Both the position numbers and the translations under genes were made by a program. Source: Devosia epidermidihirudinis (GTDB lineage Bacteria > Pseudomonadota > Alphaproteobacteria > Rhizobiales > Devosiaceae). From it: a stretch of 64,000 nt of DNA. Positions 1-9,594 of the stretch are shown here, piece after piece. The stretch is from the NCBI RefSeq assembly GCF_000971295.1, contig NZ_LANJ01000047.1, positions 62,001 through 126,000 on the forward strand, in the 5' to 3' direction. Below the pieces are notes generated by a model, which did not search any database, was not told the origin of the DNA, and worked only from the letters and a program-made list of their open reading frames with translations. Position 1 is the first letter of the stretch; each line of letters opens with the position of its first letter.

Positions 1-1230
1 CATCGCTTCCGCGCCAAGCTGGTGGTGCTGGCGACCGGCGGCTATGGCCGCTCCTATTTCTCGGCAACCTCAGCCCATACCTGCACCGGCGACGGCAATG
101 GCATGGTGGCGCGCGCCGGCCTGCCTTTGCAGGACATGGAATTCGTGCAGTTCCACCCCACCGGCATTTATGGCGCGGGCGTTCTCATCACCGAGGGTGC
201 GCGCGGCGAAGGCGGGTATCTGACCAATTCGGAAGGCGAGCGCTTCATGGAGCGCTATGCCCCCAATGCCAAGGATCTAGCATCGCGCGACGTGGTCAGC
301 CGCTGCATGACGCTGGAAATCCGCGAGGGCCGTGGCGTCGGTCCGAAGAAGGACCATATCTACCTCCACCTCGATCACCTCGATCCCAAGGTGCTGCATG
401 AGCGCCTGCCCGGCATCACCGAAAGCGCCAAGATTTTCGCGGGCGTCGACCTCACCCGCGAGCCGATCCCGGTGCTGCCGACCGTGCACTACAATATGGG
501 CGGCATCCCCGCCAACTATCATGGCGAAGTGCTCAACCCGACCGAGGACAATCCCGACCGCGTCGTACCCGGCCTGATGGCCGTGGGCGAAGCCGCCTGC
601 GCTTCGGTGCATGGCGCCAACCGTCTGGGCTCCAATTCGCTGACCGACCTTGTGGTGTTTGGCCGTGCCGCCGCTATTCGCGCCGGTCACGTCATCGACC
701 GCGATGCGCCGATCCCCGGGATCAACAAGGCGCAGGACGACAAAATCCTTGCCCGCTTTGATCGCCTGCGCAACGCCTCGGGCAGCCAGCCCACCGCCAA
801 GCTGCGCGATGAAATGCAGCACACCATGCAGGCTGATGCTGCCGTGTTCCGCACCTCGGAGTCGCTCAAGAGCGGCGTTGCCGGCATGAGCGAAATCTAC
901 TCGCGCCTCAAGGACGTAGCAGTCACCGACCGCTCGCTGATCTGGAATTCCGATCTGGTGGAAACGCTGGAGCTGGAAAACCTCATGGCCAATGCCATGG
1001 TCACCGTGGTGTCGGCCGAAGCCCGCCATGAAAGCCGTGGCGCCCATGCGCACGAAGACTATCCAAGCCGCGACGACGTCAACTGGCGCAAGCACACGCT
1101 GAGCTGGATCGACACCGATACCGGCGCGGTGCGTCTGGGCTATCGCCCGGTGCATGTCGATCCGCTGACGCCCGAAAGCGAGGGCGGCATCGATCTCAAG
1201 AAGATCGCCCCCAAGGCGCGCGTCTACTAA
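1..1230 (+). CDS. sdhA: Succinate dehydrogenase flavoprotein subunit, 5' truncated by window edge
   Basis: Catalytic flavoprotein of complex II, oxidising succinate to fumarate at the inner face of the cytoplasmic membrane. The frame is open from base 1, so the gene starts upstream; the FAD-linking histidine and N-terminal Rossmann motif are off-window. Visible are the substrate-site segments [18 protein letters not shown] and [19 protein letters not shown], and a complete C-terminal domain ending in KARVY before TAA. It is followed 86 bases later by sdhB, the normal sdhCDAB order, so sdhC and sdhD are expected just to the left. The family assignment is secure; only the start is unknown. Confidence 0.97.
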   Translation, partial: HRFRAKLVVLATGGYGRSYFSATSAHTCTGDGNGMVARAGLPLQDMEFVQFHPTGIYGAGVLITEGARGEGGYLTNSEGERFMERYAPNAKDLASRDVVSRCMTLEIREGRGVGPKKDHIYLHLDHLDPKVLHERLPGITESAKIFAGVDLTREPIPVLPTVHYNMGGIPANYHGEVLNPTEDNPDRVVPGLMAVGEAACASVHGANRLGSNSLTDLVVFGRAAAIRAGHVIDRDAPIPGINKAQDDKILARFDRLRNASGSQPTAKLRDEMQHTMQADAAVFRTSESLKSGVAGMSEIYSRLKDVAVTDRSLIWNSDLVETLELENLMANAMVTVVSAEARHESRGAHAHEDYPSRDDVNWRKHTLSWIDTDTGAVRLGYRPVHVDPLTPESEGGIDLKKIAPKARVY

Positions 1231-1316
1231 TGCAGCTCCCGCATGGGCGGGAGCAACGGGCCTGAAATGACTAGCGCCGGTTGAGCGGCGTCGCACTGAG
1301 TAGGAAAGAGCGATCC

Positions 1317-2102
1317 ATGGTCGAATTGATGCTCCCCAAGGCCGATCGGCCGACCAAGGGAAAGACCTGGCCAAAGCCAGCAGGCGCCAAGCGGCTGCGC
1401 GAATATCATATCTATCGCCATGATCCCGAGCAGAACGCCAATCCGCGCATCGACACCTATTTCGTCGATCTCGACGATTGCGGGCCGATGATTCTGGATG
1501 GTCTGCTCTGGATCAAGAACAAGGTCGATGCGACCCTGACGCTGCGCCGCTCCTGCCGCGAAGGCATTTGTGGCTCCTGCTCGATGAACATCAACGGGCT
1601 CAATACCCTAGCCTGCACCAAGGGCATGGACGACAGCAAGGGTCCGATCAAGATCTACCCGCTGCCCCACATGCCTGTGGTCAAGGATCTGGTGCCGGAC
1701 CTGACGCTGTTCTACGCGCAGCACCGCGCCATCGAGCCCTGGCTCAAGACCACCTCGCCCACCCCGACCAAGGAATGGACGCAGAGCGTTCCCGAGCGCG
1801 CCAAGCTCGACGGGCTCTATGAGTGCATTCTGTGCGCCTGCTGCTCGACCTCGTGCCCGAGCTATTGGTGGAATGGCGAAAAGTATCTTGGCCCAGCCGC
1901 CCTGCTGCAGGCCTATCGCTGGCTGATCGATAGCCGCGATGAGAGCACCCAGGAACGCCTCGATGATCTTGAAGACCCCTTCAAGCTCTATCGCTGCCAC
2001 ACCATCATGAACTGCGCCAAGGTCTGCCCCAAGGGCCTGAACCCAGCCAAGGCCATTGCCGAAATCAAGAAGATGATGGTGGAGCGCAAGGTCGCCGCTT
2101 AA
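1317..2102 (+). CDS. sdhB: Succinate dehydrogenase iron-sulfur subunit
   Basis: Electron-transfer subunit of complex II, carrying electrons from the SdhA flavin to ubiquinone. The 261-residue product has the three cluster motifs in order: C80-C85-C88-C100 ([11 protein letters not shown]) for 2Fe-2S, C170-C173-C176-C180 ([11 protein letters not shown]) for 4Fe-4S, and C227-C233-C237 ([11 protein letters not shown]) for 3Fe-4S. A TTG 36 bases upstream is in frame, but ATG 1317 is preferred because it has an AGGAAAGAG ribosome site at the right distance and gives the usual family length. It is co-transcribed with sdhA and followed by a strong terminator. Confidence 0.98.
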   Translation: MVELMLPKADRPTKGKTWPKPAGAKRLREYHIYRHDPEQNANPRIDTYFVDLDDCGPMILDGLLWIKNKVDATLTLRRSCREGICGSCSMNINGLNTLACTKGMDDSKGPIKIYPLPHMPVVKDLVPDLTLFYAQHRAIEPWLKTTSPTPTKEWTQSVPERAKLDGLYECILCACCSTSCPSYWWNGEKYLGPAALLQAYRWLIDSRDESTQERLDDLEDPFKLYRCHTIMNCAKVCPKGLNPAKAIAEIKKMMVERKVAA

Positions 2103-2126
2103 GCGATTTGAGCGGTTCTAAGAATT

Positions 2127-2159
2127 AAGCCCGTGGCATCAGCCGCGGGCTTTTGTTTT
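2127..2159 (+). terminator. Rho-independent terminator of the sdh operon
   Basis: An 11-base stem (AAGCCCGTGGC paired with GCCGCGGGCTT, one G-T pair) with an ATCA loop is followed by TTTTGTTTT, 25 bases after the sdhB stop. Confidence 0.85.
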
Positions 2160-2182
2160 GGGTAAAGAGTACCCCCACCTAG

Positions 2183-2310
2183 CCTCCCCCTCAACAGGGG
2201 GAGGAACCACCCGGCGCGTTGGGTATGATCCCACACCAGCAACTCGTCACCCTCGGTGGGTGTTTTCTGCGGGGCCCGCAAGTGAAGAGCCCTCGGGTCA
2301 GGCCCGAGGG
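2183..2310. repeat. Intergenic palindromic elements (two)
   Basis: Between the converging sdhB and EVE genes lie two palindromes. One at 2183-2204 pairs CCTCCCC with GGGGAGG. The other at 2290-2310 pairs CCCTCGGG with CCCGAGGG. Read on the minus strand, the second and its flanks (ending in GGGCTCTTC) closely match the element at 47837-47857, so it is a dispersed repeat rather than a local terminator. Confidence 0.7.
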
Positions 2311-2351
2311 TGACGGCCGGTAGGTGAGGTGACGGCAGTGCGTTGGGGCGG

Positions 2352-2786
2352 TCAGAGACCGCCCATGGAACAGAGTAGTTTCCACTCTTCGGGGCTGACC
2401 TTGGAGACGGAGAGGCGCGAGAGCTTGACCAGTTCGAGGTTTTCCAGCGCGGGCGTGGCCTTGATGGTGGCCAGCGTTACCGGCTTGGGCAGGGGCTTGA
2501 CGGCTTCGACATCAACGCACTCCCAGACCACTTCACCCTTGGCGTTGAGATCGGCCGTATCGTCGGGGTGAGCTAGGGCAATCACCTTGATGATGCCCAC
2601 GATCTCCTTGCCGATATTGGAGTGGTAGAAGAACGCTTCGTCACCCAGCTCCATGGCCTTCATATTGTTGCGCGCCGCATAATTGCGCACACCATGCCAG
2701 GATTCAGGTTCGCCCCGTTTGGTCTTTGCCATCATGTCCTCGAAAGAGAAGACATTGGGCTCAGACTTCATCAGCCAATAGGCCAT
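2352..2786 (-). CDS. EVE (PUA-like) domain protein
   Basis: A 144-residue protein that is essentially one EVE domain, a PUA-like fold thought to bind modified nucleobases in RNA or DNA. It opens with AYWLMKSEPNVFSFEDM and contains WHGVRNYAARNNMK and FFYHSNIGKEIVG, hallmark segments of the family (bacterial thymocyte-nuclear-protein-1-like). The in-frame extension upstream is rejected because ATG 2786 shares its A with the stop codon of the YciI gene (TAATG), implying translational coupling. It is the last gene of the tsaD-gpsA-yciI-EVE run. The molecular target is unknown. Confidence 0.9.
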   Translation of the reverse strand: MAYWLMKSEPNVFSFEDMMAKTKRGEPESWHGVRNYAARNNMKAMELGDEAFFYHSNIGKEIVGIIKVIALAHPDDTADLNAKGEVVWECVDVEAVKPLPKPVTLATIKATPALENLELVKLSRLSVSKVSPEEWKLLCSMGGL

Positions 2787-3085
2787 TACTGACCCCGCTT
2801 GTCCGGGTTGTTGATGCCCCAGACCCATTGCTTGACTTCATAGGAGGCAAACACGCCTTCCTTGACGAAGGGGTCCTGTGCGGTCAGCGCCTTGGCGGCG
2901 GCAAGGTCAGCCGCTTCGATGACCATCATCGAGCCCTGTGGCTTTTCATTCTCGTCCAGCAGCGGGCCGGCGAACACCATCTGGTCGCCCAGGGTCTTGA
3001 GGTGCTCGAGGTGAGTTGGGCGCACGGCAAGACGGTGCTCCAGCCCGTCGGGCTTGTCCTGGGCGATGATGACGAAAAGCGGCAT
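2786..3085 (-). CDS. YciI-like protein
   Basis: A 99-residue single-domain protein of the YCII family, a ferredoxin-like fold with a conserved His-Asp pair, of largely unknown function though some relatives are dechlorinases or muconolactone-isomerase-like. Seen are the N-terminal MPLFVIIAQDKPDGLEHR, the RPTHLEHL segment with the family histidine, and the DPFVKEGVFASYEV stretch. It lies 2 bases after the gpsA stop and overlaps the EVE gene by one base, so it is in the same operon. Confidence 0.88.
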   Translation of the reverse strand: MPLFVIIAQDKPDGLEHRLAVRPTHLEHLKTLGDQMVFAGPLLDENEKPQGSMMVIEAADLAAAKALTAQDPFVKEGVFASYEVKQWVWGINNPDKRGQ

Positions 3086-3087
3086 GG

Positions 3088-4074
3088 TTAGTCCTCACGT
3101 TTGAGCGGGCGCGACATCAGGCCCGCCACAATGGTTGCGATATCGATGTTCTGGCTGAGCACGGCGTGCACGGCGGCGATCAGCGGCGCATCGACCTCAA
3201 GGCTTTTGGCCAGGGCATCGGCGACGGGCGCAGTGGCCACGCCTTCGGCCAGCTTGGCACCCGAGGCGATGATCTGCTCCACCGTCTGGCCGCGACCCAG
3301 CGCCATGCCGAACTGGTAATTGCGCGACTGCACGGACGTGCAGGTCAGCGTCAGATCGCCCAGCCCGGCCAGCCCGGTCAGTGTCGTCGCCGAACCGCCC
3401 ATGGCCGTGACCATGCGCGCCATTTCGGCGTAACCACGGGCCAGCAAAGCCGCGCGGGCCGAGGCGCCGAGATTGGCGCCGTCGACCGCACCACAGGCCA
3501 GCGCATAGACGTTTTTCAGCGCCCCGGCGATTTCAACGCCGATGCGGTCATCGGCGGCATAGGGGCGAAAGGACGGACCGGCCAAAGCTGCTGCCAGCGC
3601 CGAGGTCAGCGTTGCGTCGTCTCCCGCCAGTGTCACCGCCGTTGGCCGACCGGCCGCAACGTCGGCAGCAAAACTGGGGCCGGACAGCACATAGGGAATG
3701 GCATCAGGCGCCATATCGGCGAGGATTTCGCTCTGCCTATCAAGCGTGCCCGCTTCAAGGCCCTTGGCCGAAAGGATCACCGGCTTGCCTGCCAAAAGGG
3801 CTGGATCAAGCGCCCCAAGCGCCGTGCGGCTCGCCTGAGCGGGCACAGCCAGAATGATGACATCGGCGGCGCTGGCGACGAGCGACGCGCTCAGCCCCGG
3901 ATGCAGAACCTGCTCGCCCAGATAGCGCTGATTGGTGTGATGGGTGTTGATCTCGGCGACCTGTGCGGCGTCGCGCGCCACCAGCGACACACTGCGCCCT
4001 GCCATGGCGGCGGCCTGCGCAAGAGCGGTGCCCCATGAACCGCCGCCGATGACACTGACGGTTTCAAGCGGCAT
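3088..4074 (-). CDS. gpsA: NAD(P)H-dependent glycerol-3-phosphate dehydrogenase
   Basis: Makes sn-glycerol-3-phosphate from dihydroxyacetone phosphate for phospholipid synthesis in the cytosol. The 328-residue protein starts with the dinucleotide-binding motif [12 protein letters not shown], has VILSAKGLE and [10 protein letters not shown], the catalytic lysine segment [15 protein letters not shown], and [12 protein letters not shown] near the C-terminus. ATG 4074 is chosen over the upstream in-frame TTG because a GAAGG ribosome site sits 9 bases before it. The start overlaps the end of tsaD by 11 bases, so the two are translationally coupled, a common alphaproteobacterial arrangement. Confidence 0.97.
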   Translation of the reverse strand: MPLETVSVIGGGSWGTALAQAAAMAGRSVSLVARDAAQVAEINTHHTNQRYLGEQVLHPGLSASLVASAADVIILAVPAQASRTALGALDPALLAGKPVILSAKGLEAGTLDRQSEILADMAPDAIPYVLSGPSFAADVAAGRPTAVTLAGDDATLTSALAAALAGPSFRPYAADDRIGVEIAGALKNVYALACGAVDGANLGASARAALLARGYAEMARMVTAMGGSATTLTGLAGLGDLTLTCTSVQSRNYQFGMALGRGQTVEQIIASGAKLAEGVATAPVADALAKSLEVDAPLIAAVHAVLSQNIDIATIVAGLMSRPLKRED

Positions 4075-5143
4075 CGGGAACAACCTTCATATCGGGCGTA
4101 TCCAGCGGCCAGCGCGGGCGGGCGGTGAAATCGAGCCCATTGGTATCGCCCAGCATGAAGCGCTCGGCACCCGCCCAGGCCACCATGGCGCCATTGTCGG
4201 TGCACAGCGCAATCGGCGGGACGATCAGCGTTGCGCCAAGTGTATCGCAGAGCGTGCGCAAACCTGCGGCGATGCGCAGATTGGCCGCGACGCCACCGGC
4301 CACCACCAATTGCATGGCCTGGCCGGGAAATTGCGCGGCGAACCGCTCCAGCGCCTGACGCGAGCGCACTTCGATGATCGTCGCCACCGTGTCCTGAAAG
4401 CTCGCCGCAATATCGGCGACGTCCTGATCGGTCAGCGGCGCCAATGCCTCGGCCTGTAGCCGCACGGCCGTCTTGAGGCCCGAGAAGGAGAAATCGAGGC
4501 GTTCTTCGCGCAGCAAGGGGCGCGGAAATTTGAACCGGCTGGCATCGCCATTGCGGGCGATTCGCTCGACGGCCGGACCGCCGGGATGACCCAGACTCAG
4601 CAGCTTGGCCACCTTGTCGAAGGCTTCGCCCAGCGCATCATCGATGGTGGTGCCCCAGCGCTCATAATCGCCAACCCCGCGCACCAGCACGAACTGGCTG
4701 TGCCCGCCCGACACCAGCAGCATCAGATAGGGAAACTGCACATTATTGGTCATGCGCGCGGTCAGGGCATGGGCTTCAAGGTGATTGATGGCCAGCAGCG
4801 GCTTGCCCAGCGCAGCCGCCATGGCCTTGGCCGTGGTCAGGCCCACAAGCACGCCCCCGATCAGCCCCGGACCAGCCGTGGCGGCGATGGCATCGACCTG
4901 GTCAAGCCGAATACCGGCCTCGCGACAGGCCTGGGCAATGATGTGGTCGAGATAGGTCACATGGGCGCGGGCGGCCAGTTCGGGCACCACACCACCAAAT
5001 GCCGCATGTTCATCGAGCTGCGAACGCACCACATTGGAACGAATCGTGCCCTTGCCCGATTGCTCTCGCATGACAATGGCTGCCGCAGTCTCGTCGCAGC
5101 TGGTCTCTATGCCTAGAATGGTGGCTTGCGCTTGCCCGGTCAC
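4064..5143 (-). CDS. tsaD: tRNA N6-adenosine threonylcarbamoyltransferase
   Basis: Transfers the threonylcarbamoyl group onto A37 of tRNAs that read ANN codons, working with TsaB, TsaE and TsaC. Seen are [14 protein letters not shown] at the N-terminus, the metal-binding INHLEAHAL segment, [13 protein letters not shown], and [11 protein letters not shown]. No ATG lies in the expected place; GTG 5143 gives a 359-residue protein of normal length, preceded by AGGGAG 13 bases upstream. The open frame extends further left to right but that part lies inside hemC on the other strand. It is divergent from hemC with about 55 bases between them. MtaB, which acts on the same modified base, is at 56.9-58.1 kb. 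Confidence 0.96.
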   Translation of the reverse strand: MTGQAQATILGIETSCDETAAAIVMREQSGKGTIRSNVVRSQLDEHAAFGGVVPELAARAHVTYLDHIIAQACREAGIRLDQVDAIAATAGPGLIGGVLVGLTTAKAMAAALGKPLLAINHLEAHALTARMTNNVQFPYLMLLVSGGHSQFVLVRGVGDYERWGTTIDDALGEAFDKVAKLLSLGHPGGPAVERIARNGDASRFKFPRPLLREERLDFSFSGLKTAVRLQAEALAPLTDQDVADIAASFQDTVATIIEVRSRQALERFAAQFPGQAMQLVVAGGVAANLRIAAGLRTLCDTLGATLIVPPIALCTDNGAMVAWAGAERFMLGDTNGLDFTARPRWPLDTPDMKVVPDAA

Positions 5144-5198
5144 GTTGAACTGGTTACTCCCTGAGGGTTGCCTCTGCCTACTATAGGACGAAAACACA

Positions 5199-6140
5199 TT
5201 GCAATCGCCAGCACCATTCACCCGGATCGGAACACGCGGCAGCCCGCTGGCGCTGACCCAGGCGCGCCTTGTGCGCAAGCTGCTCAGCGCAGCCCATGGT
5301 GTCAGCGAGGATGACATCGCCATTGAGGTGATTTCGACCGGCGGGGACCGCAGCCAGGCCAGCAATGCCAGCCTGATCGAGATCGGCGGCAAGGGCCTGT
5401 TCACCAAGGAAATCGACGACGCCATGCTCGATGGCCGCATCGATATTGGCGTGCACTCGTCCAAGGACGTAGCGACGCGCCTGCCCGATGGCATCGAGCT
5501 CGTCGGCTTTCTCGAGCGCGAAGATGTGCGCGACGCCTTCATGTCGGTAAAGGTGGCCAGCCTTGATCAGCTTCCCGAGCGCGGCCGGTTTGGCACCTCC
5601 TCCATTCGCCGTGCGGCGCAGGTTTTGCGGGTCCGCCCGGATCTGACCATCGTGCCGTTCCGTGGCAATGTCGGCACGCGGCTGCAAAAGCTGCTCGACG
5701 ACGTCGCCGACGGCACCATGCTGGCCATGGCCGGCCTCAACCGTCTCGGCGAAGGCCATCGCGCCACCGCCCTGCTCGATCCCGAGATTTTCATGCCGGC
5801 CCCGGCACAGGGTGCCATCGGCATTGCCGTGCGCAGCAATGACAGCAAAACCGCGCAGCTGGTGGCCGGGCTCAACCACGCCCCCACCCATCTGACCATA
5901 ACAGCCGAGCGCGCCATGCTGGCTGTGCTCGACGGCTCCTGCCGCACGCCGGTGGGCACGCTCAGCCGCCTCGACAATGGCACCGTGACGCTGAAGGGGC
6001 AGATCCTCAGCCTCGATGGCAAGACCGTGTTCGACAGCATCGCCAGCGGCACCGATCCGGTTGTTGTGGGCAAGCAGGTCGGTGATGATCTGATCGCGCA
6101 GGCCGGCACCGAGTGGCTGGCACAGTGGGCCGCTCTATGA
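5199..6140 (+). CDS. hemC: Porphobilinogen deaminase (hydroxymethylbilane synthase)
   Basis: Polymerises four porphobilinogens to hydroxymethylbilane in tetrapyrrole synthesis. The 313-residue product has [14 protein letters not shown] at the N-terminus, VHSSKD with the catalytic aspartate near residue 90, the [11 protein letters not shown] arginine cluster, and cofactor-carrying Cys248 in DGSCRTPVG. The start appears to be TTG 5199, with AGGA about 10 bases upstream; no ATG or GTG is suitably placed. It is the first gene of a four-gene operon with hemD, the Mic60-like gene and hemY. Confidence 0.97.
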   Translation: MQSPAPFTRIGTRGSPLALTQARLVRKLLSAAHGVSEDDIAIEVISTGGDRSQASNASLIEIGGKGLFTKEIDDAMLDGRIDIGVHSSKDVATRLPDGIELVGFLEREDVRDAFMSVKVASLDQLPERGRFGTSSIRRAAQVLRVRPDLTIVPFRGNVGTRLQKLLDDVADGTMLAMAGLNRLGEGHRATALLDPEIFMPAPAQGAIGIAVRSNDSKTAQLVAGLNHAPTHLTITAERAMLAVLDGSCRTPVGTLSRLDNGTVTLKGQILSLDGKTVFDSIASGTDPVVVGKQVGDDLIAQAGTEWLAQWAAL

Positions 6141-6868
6141 GCCGCATGCTGGTCACCCGGCCCGAGCCCGATGCGCAATCGACGCTGGCGCGCCTGACGG
6201 CGCTCGATATCGTGGCCGATATCGCGCCGCTGATGGTGCGTGAAACACTCGACGTGAGCCTGCCCCCGGCCAATGGTTTTCAGGCCGTGGTGCTGACATC
6301 AGCCAACGCGGTGCGCTCGCTCGTCGATCGCGGCGTTGTCGCCGACTACGCTCACCTGCCGGTGTTTGCCGTGGGCGACCGGACCAAGGGCGAGGCCGAA
6401 GACGCAGGCTTTGTGCGCGTCAGCAGCGCCGCTGGGGCCTTTCAGGATCTGGTCAACGCCATTGGCATTTCCGGTCTCAAGGGGCCGCTGTTTTATCCCG
6501 CCGCCAAACACCAGAGCGCCGACCTGGCCAAGGCCATAGCGCCGTTTGGCGTCATGGTCGCGACGTCGAAGGTCTATGAAATGGTGGCCGCTGATTCCAT
6601 GCCAGAGACGGTGTTGGCCGATCTCGCCAGCGGCGCCATCGGTTCGGTGCTGGTCTATTCGCGCCGCACGGCGGAAATTTTTGCGGGCCTGACGGCGACG
6701 CTGGATCAGTCACGCCGCAGCGCACTGGCCATGCTGTGCATGAGCGAAGCGGTCGCCGAGCCCCTGCTGGCCAATCATTTCAACCGAATCAGTCTGGCCG
6801 ACTGGCCCGATGAAGATGCGATGATGTCGCTCGCTTTGGCTTTTGCCCGCGAGCAAACTGGGTCATGA
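6137..6868 (+). CDS. hemD: Uroporphyrinogen-III synthase
   Basis: Closes hydroxymethylbilane with inversion of ring D to give uroporphyrinogen III. The family is poorly conserved; support comes from the N-terminal MLVTRPEPDAQSTLARL, the VVLTSANAVRSLV segment, FAVGDRTKGEAEDAGF, the LFYPAAKHQSADLAKA stretch and position. The ATG at 6137 overlaps the hemC stop (ATGA), so the longer in-frame start is rejected. The product is 243 residues, a normal length. Followed after 28 bases by the Mic60-like gene. Confidence 0.9.
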   Translation: MSRMLVTRPEPDAQSTLARLTALDIVADIAPLMVRETLDVSLPPANGFQAVVLTSANAVRSLVDRGVVADYAHLPVFAVGDRTKGEAEDAGFVRVSSAAGAFQDLVNAIGISGLKGPLFYPAAKHQSADLAKAIAPFGVMVATSKVYEMVAADSMPETVLADLASGAIGSVLVYSRRTAEIFAGLTATLDQSRRSALAMLCMSEAVAEPLLANHFNRISLADWPDEDAMMSLALAFAREQTGS

Positions 6869-6896
6869 TCGGCCTCCAATAGAGGATTTACTGCAC

Positions 6897-8144
6897 ATGG
6901 CGGACAACAAGGGCAGCGATTCCAACCCCCACGAGGCCAAGAGCGGTCCGGTTAAACCGCCTGTGCTCGACCTCAAGGCCCGCCCGGCCGAGAGCGAGGC
7001 CAAAAAGGCGGATACGCCTGCTGCCGCGACCACAGCCAAGCCCAAGCCGGCCGAACCGGCCAAGCCCAGCGAAAGTGCCAAACCCGCAACGCCCGTTGCC
7101 CCGGTCGCCGCTGCGCCAGCTCGCAGCGCGCCCTATGTGGCAGCGATTGGCGGGGGCGTGCTGGGTCTGGTTGCAGCCTATGGATTGGCATTGGCGGGGC
7201 TTTGGCCTGCGCCCCCTGCACCGACCCCGGCGACCGATCCGCGTGTCGCCCAGCTCGCCAGTGCCGTTCCGGAGTTGAAGACGGTGACCGAAACGACCCA
7301 ATCTGAATTGTCGGCCCTCAACCAGCGCATCGCATCGCTGGAAACGGCTGGCGAAACCGCAGCCCCCGCGGTTGAGACAAATGCTGTCGATTCCAGCGCG
7401 CTCGAGGCCGACATTGCAGCGCTCACGGCGCGCATCAACGCCCTGCCCGCGGCGCCTTCAGCGTCGACCGATACTGCAGCACTTGATTCGCTCCGTACCG
7501 ACCTGGCGGCCCTGGGCTCCCGGATTGATGAAGTTGCAGCCCGTGTCGGCACCGCCGAAGCCGGTTTGCGCACGCTGGATACGAGCGTGACCCAGACCTC
7601 GGCGGCGCTGGCCAGTCAGCCCAGCGATATCGGCGCGGTGCTGCAATTGCCGCTGATTCTCTCTGGGCTCGAAACCGCCTTTGCCAATGGTCGGCCCTAT
7701 GCCACCGAACTTGCCGCCCTGCGTGCCGCGTCACCCGATGCAGCTGTGCCCACCGCCATTGCCAATAGTGCCACTACAGGCCTGGCGCGCCCCGATGCGA
7801 TTGCGCGCCGGTTCGATGCCGTGCTGCCCAATATGCTGGCGGGGCGTCCGGCCAACCCGGATGCACAATGGCAGGACGGCGCGCTCGACTGGCTCGCCTC
7901 CGCGGTCGCACTGCGGCCCACCGGTGAGATAGACGGCGATGGCCCCGATGCGGTGATGTCGCGGCTGGAAGGCGCCATGTCCCGACGCGACTTCGTCACG
8001 GCAAACACGTTGATCACCAAGCTGCCCCCACCAATGGTAGCGGCAGCCGAAGATGTGCCTGCACTGGTCGCGGCACAGGCCGAGGCCTCCCAGTTCCTCG
8101 ATGACGTCCGCGCCAGGGCGCTGTCGCGCGAGGCCGCACAATGA
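6897..8144 (+). CDS. Mitofilin/Mic60-like inner-membrane protein (COG4223)
   Basis: A 415-residue protein with a charged, Ala-Lys-Pro-rich N-terminal part, one transmembrane segment near residues 80-105, a long periplasmic stretch with coiled-coil character (about 130-250) and a helical C-terminal domain. Sequence conservation is low, but its position between hemD and hemY is the known context of the alphaproteobacterial Mic60 homologue, which in mitochondria organises cristae and in purple bacteria affects intracytoplasmic membranes. ATG 6897 is chosen because the low-complexity DNK-rich N-terminus begins there. The Mic60 name rests largely on gene order and architecture. Confidence 0.8.
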   Translation: MADNKGSDSNPHEAKSGPVKPPVLDLKARPAESEAKKADTPAAATTAKPKPAEPAKPSESAKPATPVAPVAAAPARSAPYVAAIGGGVLGLVAAYGLALAGLWPAPPAPTPATDPRVAQLASAVPELKTVTETTQSELSALNQRIASLETAGETAAPAVETNAVDSSALEADIAALTARINALPAAPSASTDTAALDSLRTDLAALGSRIDEVAARVGTAEAGLRTLDTSVTQTSAALASQPSDIGAVLQLPLILSGLETAFANGRPYATELAALRAASPDAAVPTAIANSATTGLARPDAIARRFDAVLPNMLAGRPANPDAQWQDGALDWLASAVALRPTGEIDGDGPDAVMSRLEGAMSRRDFVTANTLITKLPPPMVAAAEDVPALVAAQAEASQFLDDVRARALSREAAQ

Positions 8145-9505
8145 TCCGCCTCGCGCTGTGGATCGTCGGAAGTCTCGTCGTCGCGGCGCTGGCAGCGTGG
8201 ATGATCTCGCTGCCCGGCACATTGTCGCTCGAAGTGGGCGGCTATCGCATGCAGCCGCGCCTCGGCACGGCGGTGTTCATTTTCATCCTGATCGCCATTG
8301 TGGTGATCGTAGTCTGGGCCATTATCCGCCGCATTCTGGCCGCCCCGCGCGCCATGGCGCGCCGGGGTCGTGAACGGCGGCGTGAACAGGGGGTCGAAGC
8401 CCTGTCCGACGCAATCATCGCCCTGCAGGCCGGCGACGCGGCCCGTGCCCGCTCCCTGGCGCGCGACGCTCAGGCGCGACTGCCCAGCAATGCTGCGGCA
8501 CGCCTGCTCGAGGCCCGCGCCGATCTGGCACTGGGGGATATGCCCGCTGCCCGCGAGCATTATCGCGCGCTGATCGCCAGCGAGAAAACCGCCATTGCGG
8601 CCCTCACCGGCCTCTACGATCAGGCGCGCGCCCAAAATCGTCCGGAATCCGCGCTGACTTTTGCCCGCAAGGCGCTGGCGCTGGCGCCCAGCAGCGGCTG
8701 GGCCGCCGATGCGGTGTTTGATGATCTGGTACGCCGTGGCCAATGGGCCGAGGCCGTCGCAATGGTCAATGTCGAACAGGCAAGCAGCCGTGAAGACCGC
8801 GCCCGCAAACGTCGCCGCCAGGCAGTGATCGAAACGGCCCGCGCGCGGGAGCAGGAAACCAGCAACCCGCTGGTGGCGCTTGACCACGCCTTGACCGCGC
8901 TCAAGCTTCTGCCCGATTTCGTACCCGCCGCGCTGATCGCGGCACGTATTCACATCAACCGGGGCGAAACTCGCAAGGCGATGAGCCTGTTGCGGCGCAT
9001 CTGGCGCGCCACCGGACACCCCGACATTGCCGCGCTCTACGCCAATGCCCAGCCCGGTGCCTCCGCCGTCGATCGCCTCAAGCGGCTTGGCGAAATCATC
9101 GAGGTGCCCCCACCCCATCGTGCCGCTGCGATGGCTTTGGCGCGCGCGGCCATTGATGCCTATGACTGGCCCCTGGCGCGCAAGGCGCTGGCGCCATTCG
9201 CCGGCGTCGATGCCACGCAGGGCGTGGCCAGCCTGATGGCCGAAATTGAAGAGGGTGAAACCGGCGACCAAGGCAAGGCCCGCGAATGGCTGGCCCGCGC
9301 CGTGCGGGCGCCGCGTGATCCGGCCTGGACCGCTGATGGCCTGGTGAGCGACGAATGGGAGCCGATTTCGCCGGTGACGGGTAAGCTCGATGCGTTTGAG
9401 TGGAAGGTGCCGATGACCGTCACCAGCCGCCCAACCCAGCCTGCGGCAATGCATTTGCCAATAGAGGCACCGTTGCCTCTTGCACCGGCAGAAAACCCAA
9501 CGTAA
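8141..9505 (+). CDS. hemY: HemY-like tetratricopeptide membrane protein
   Basis: A 454-residue inner-membrane protein with two N-terminal transmembrane helices (about 3-25 and 40-65), the HemY-N region, and TPR-like helical repeats over the rest (for example ARLLEARADLALGDMPAARE and KALALAPSSGWAADAV). It is the proteobacterial HemY of the hem operon, whose role is not firmly known; it is not the Bacillus protoporphyrinogen oxidase of the same name. The start overlaps the previous stop (ATGA). A tRNA gene follows after 13 bases. Confidence 0.9.
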   Translation: MIRLALWIVGSLVVAALAAWMISLPGTLSLEVGGYRMQPRLGTAVFIFILIAIVVIVVWAIIRRILAAPRAMARRGRERRREQGVEALSDAIIALQAGDAARARSLARDAQARLPSNAAARLLEARADLALGDMPAAREHYRALIASEKTAIAALTGLYDQARAQNRPESALTFARKALALAPSSGWAADAVFDDLVRRGQWAEAVAMVNVEQASSREDRARKRRRQAVIETARAREQETSNPLVALDHALTALKLLPDFVPAALIAARIHINRGETRKAMSLLRRIWRATGHPDIAALYANAQPGASAVDRLKRLGEIIEVPPPHRAAAMALARAAIDAYDWPLARKALAPFAGVDATQGVASLMAEIEEGETGDQGKAREWLARAVRAPRDPAWTADGLVSDEWEPISPVTGKLDAFEWKVPMTVTSRPTQPAAMHLPIEAPLPLAPAENPT

Positions 9506-9518
9506 AAGGCGATCCGTT

Positions 9519-9594
9519 GCCGCATTAGCTCAGTTGGTAGAGCACATCATTCGTAATGATGGGGTCAGGTGTTCGAGTCACCTATGCGGCACCA
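9519..9594 (+). tRNA. tRNA-Thr, anticodon CGT
   Basis: A full cloverleaf can be folded: acceptor GCCGCAT with ATGCGGC, D-arm AGCTCAGTTGGTAGAGCA, anticodon stem CATCA/TGATG with loop TTCGTAA (anticodon CGT), T-arm GGTGTTCGAGTCACC, discriminator A and an encoded CCA end. It decodes ACG. It begins only 13 bases after the hemY stop codon, so it may be processed from the hem operon transcript or have its own promoter inside hemY. Confidence 0.97.

Noticed and set aside
5144-5542. In-frame 5' extension of tsaD
   Set aside because: It lies entirely within hemC on the other strand and is not like any TsaD N-terminus; GTG 5143 gives the normal length.
7697-9454. 585-codon open frame antisense to the Mic60-like and hemY genes
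   Set aside because: Composition is that of a GC-rich shadow frame (Arg-, Gly-, His-rich, no family likeness) and both sense genes are well supported by operon structure.
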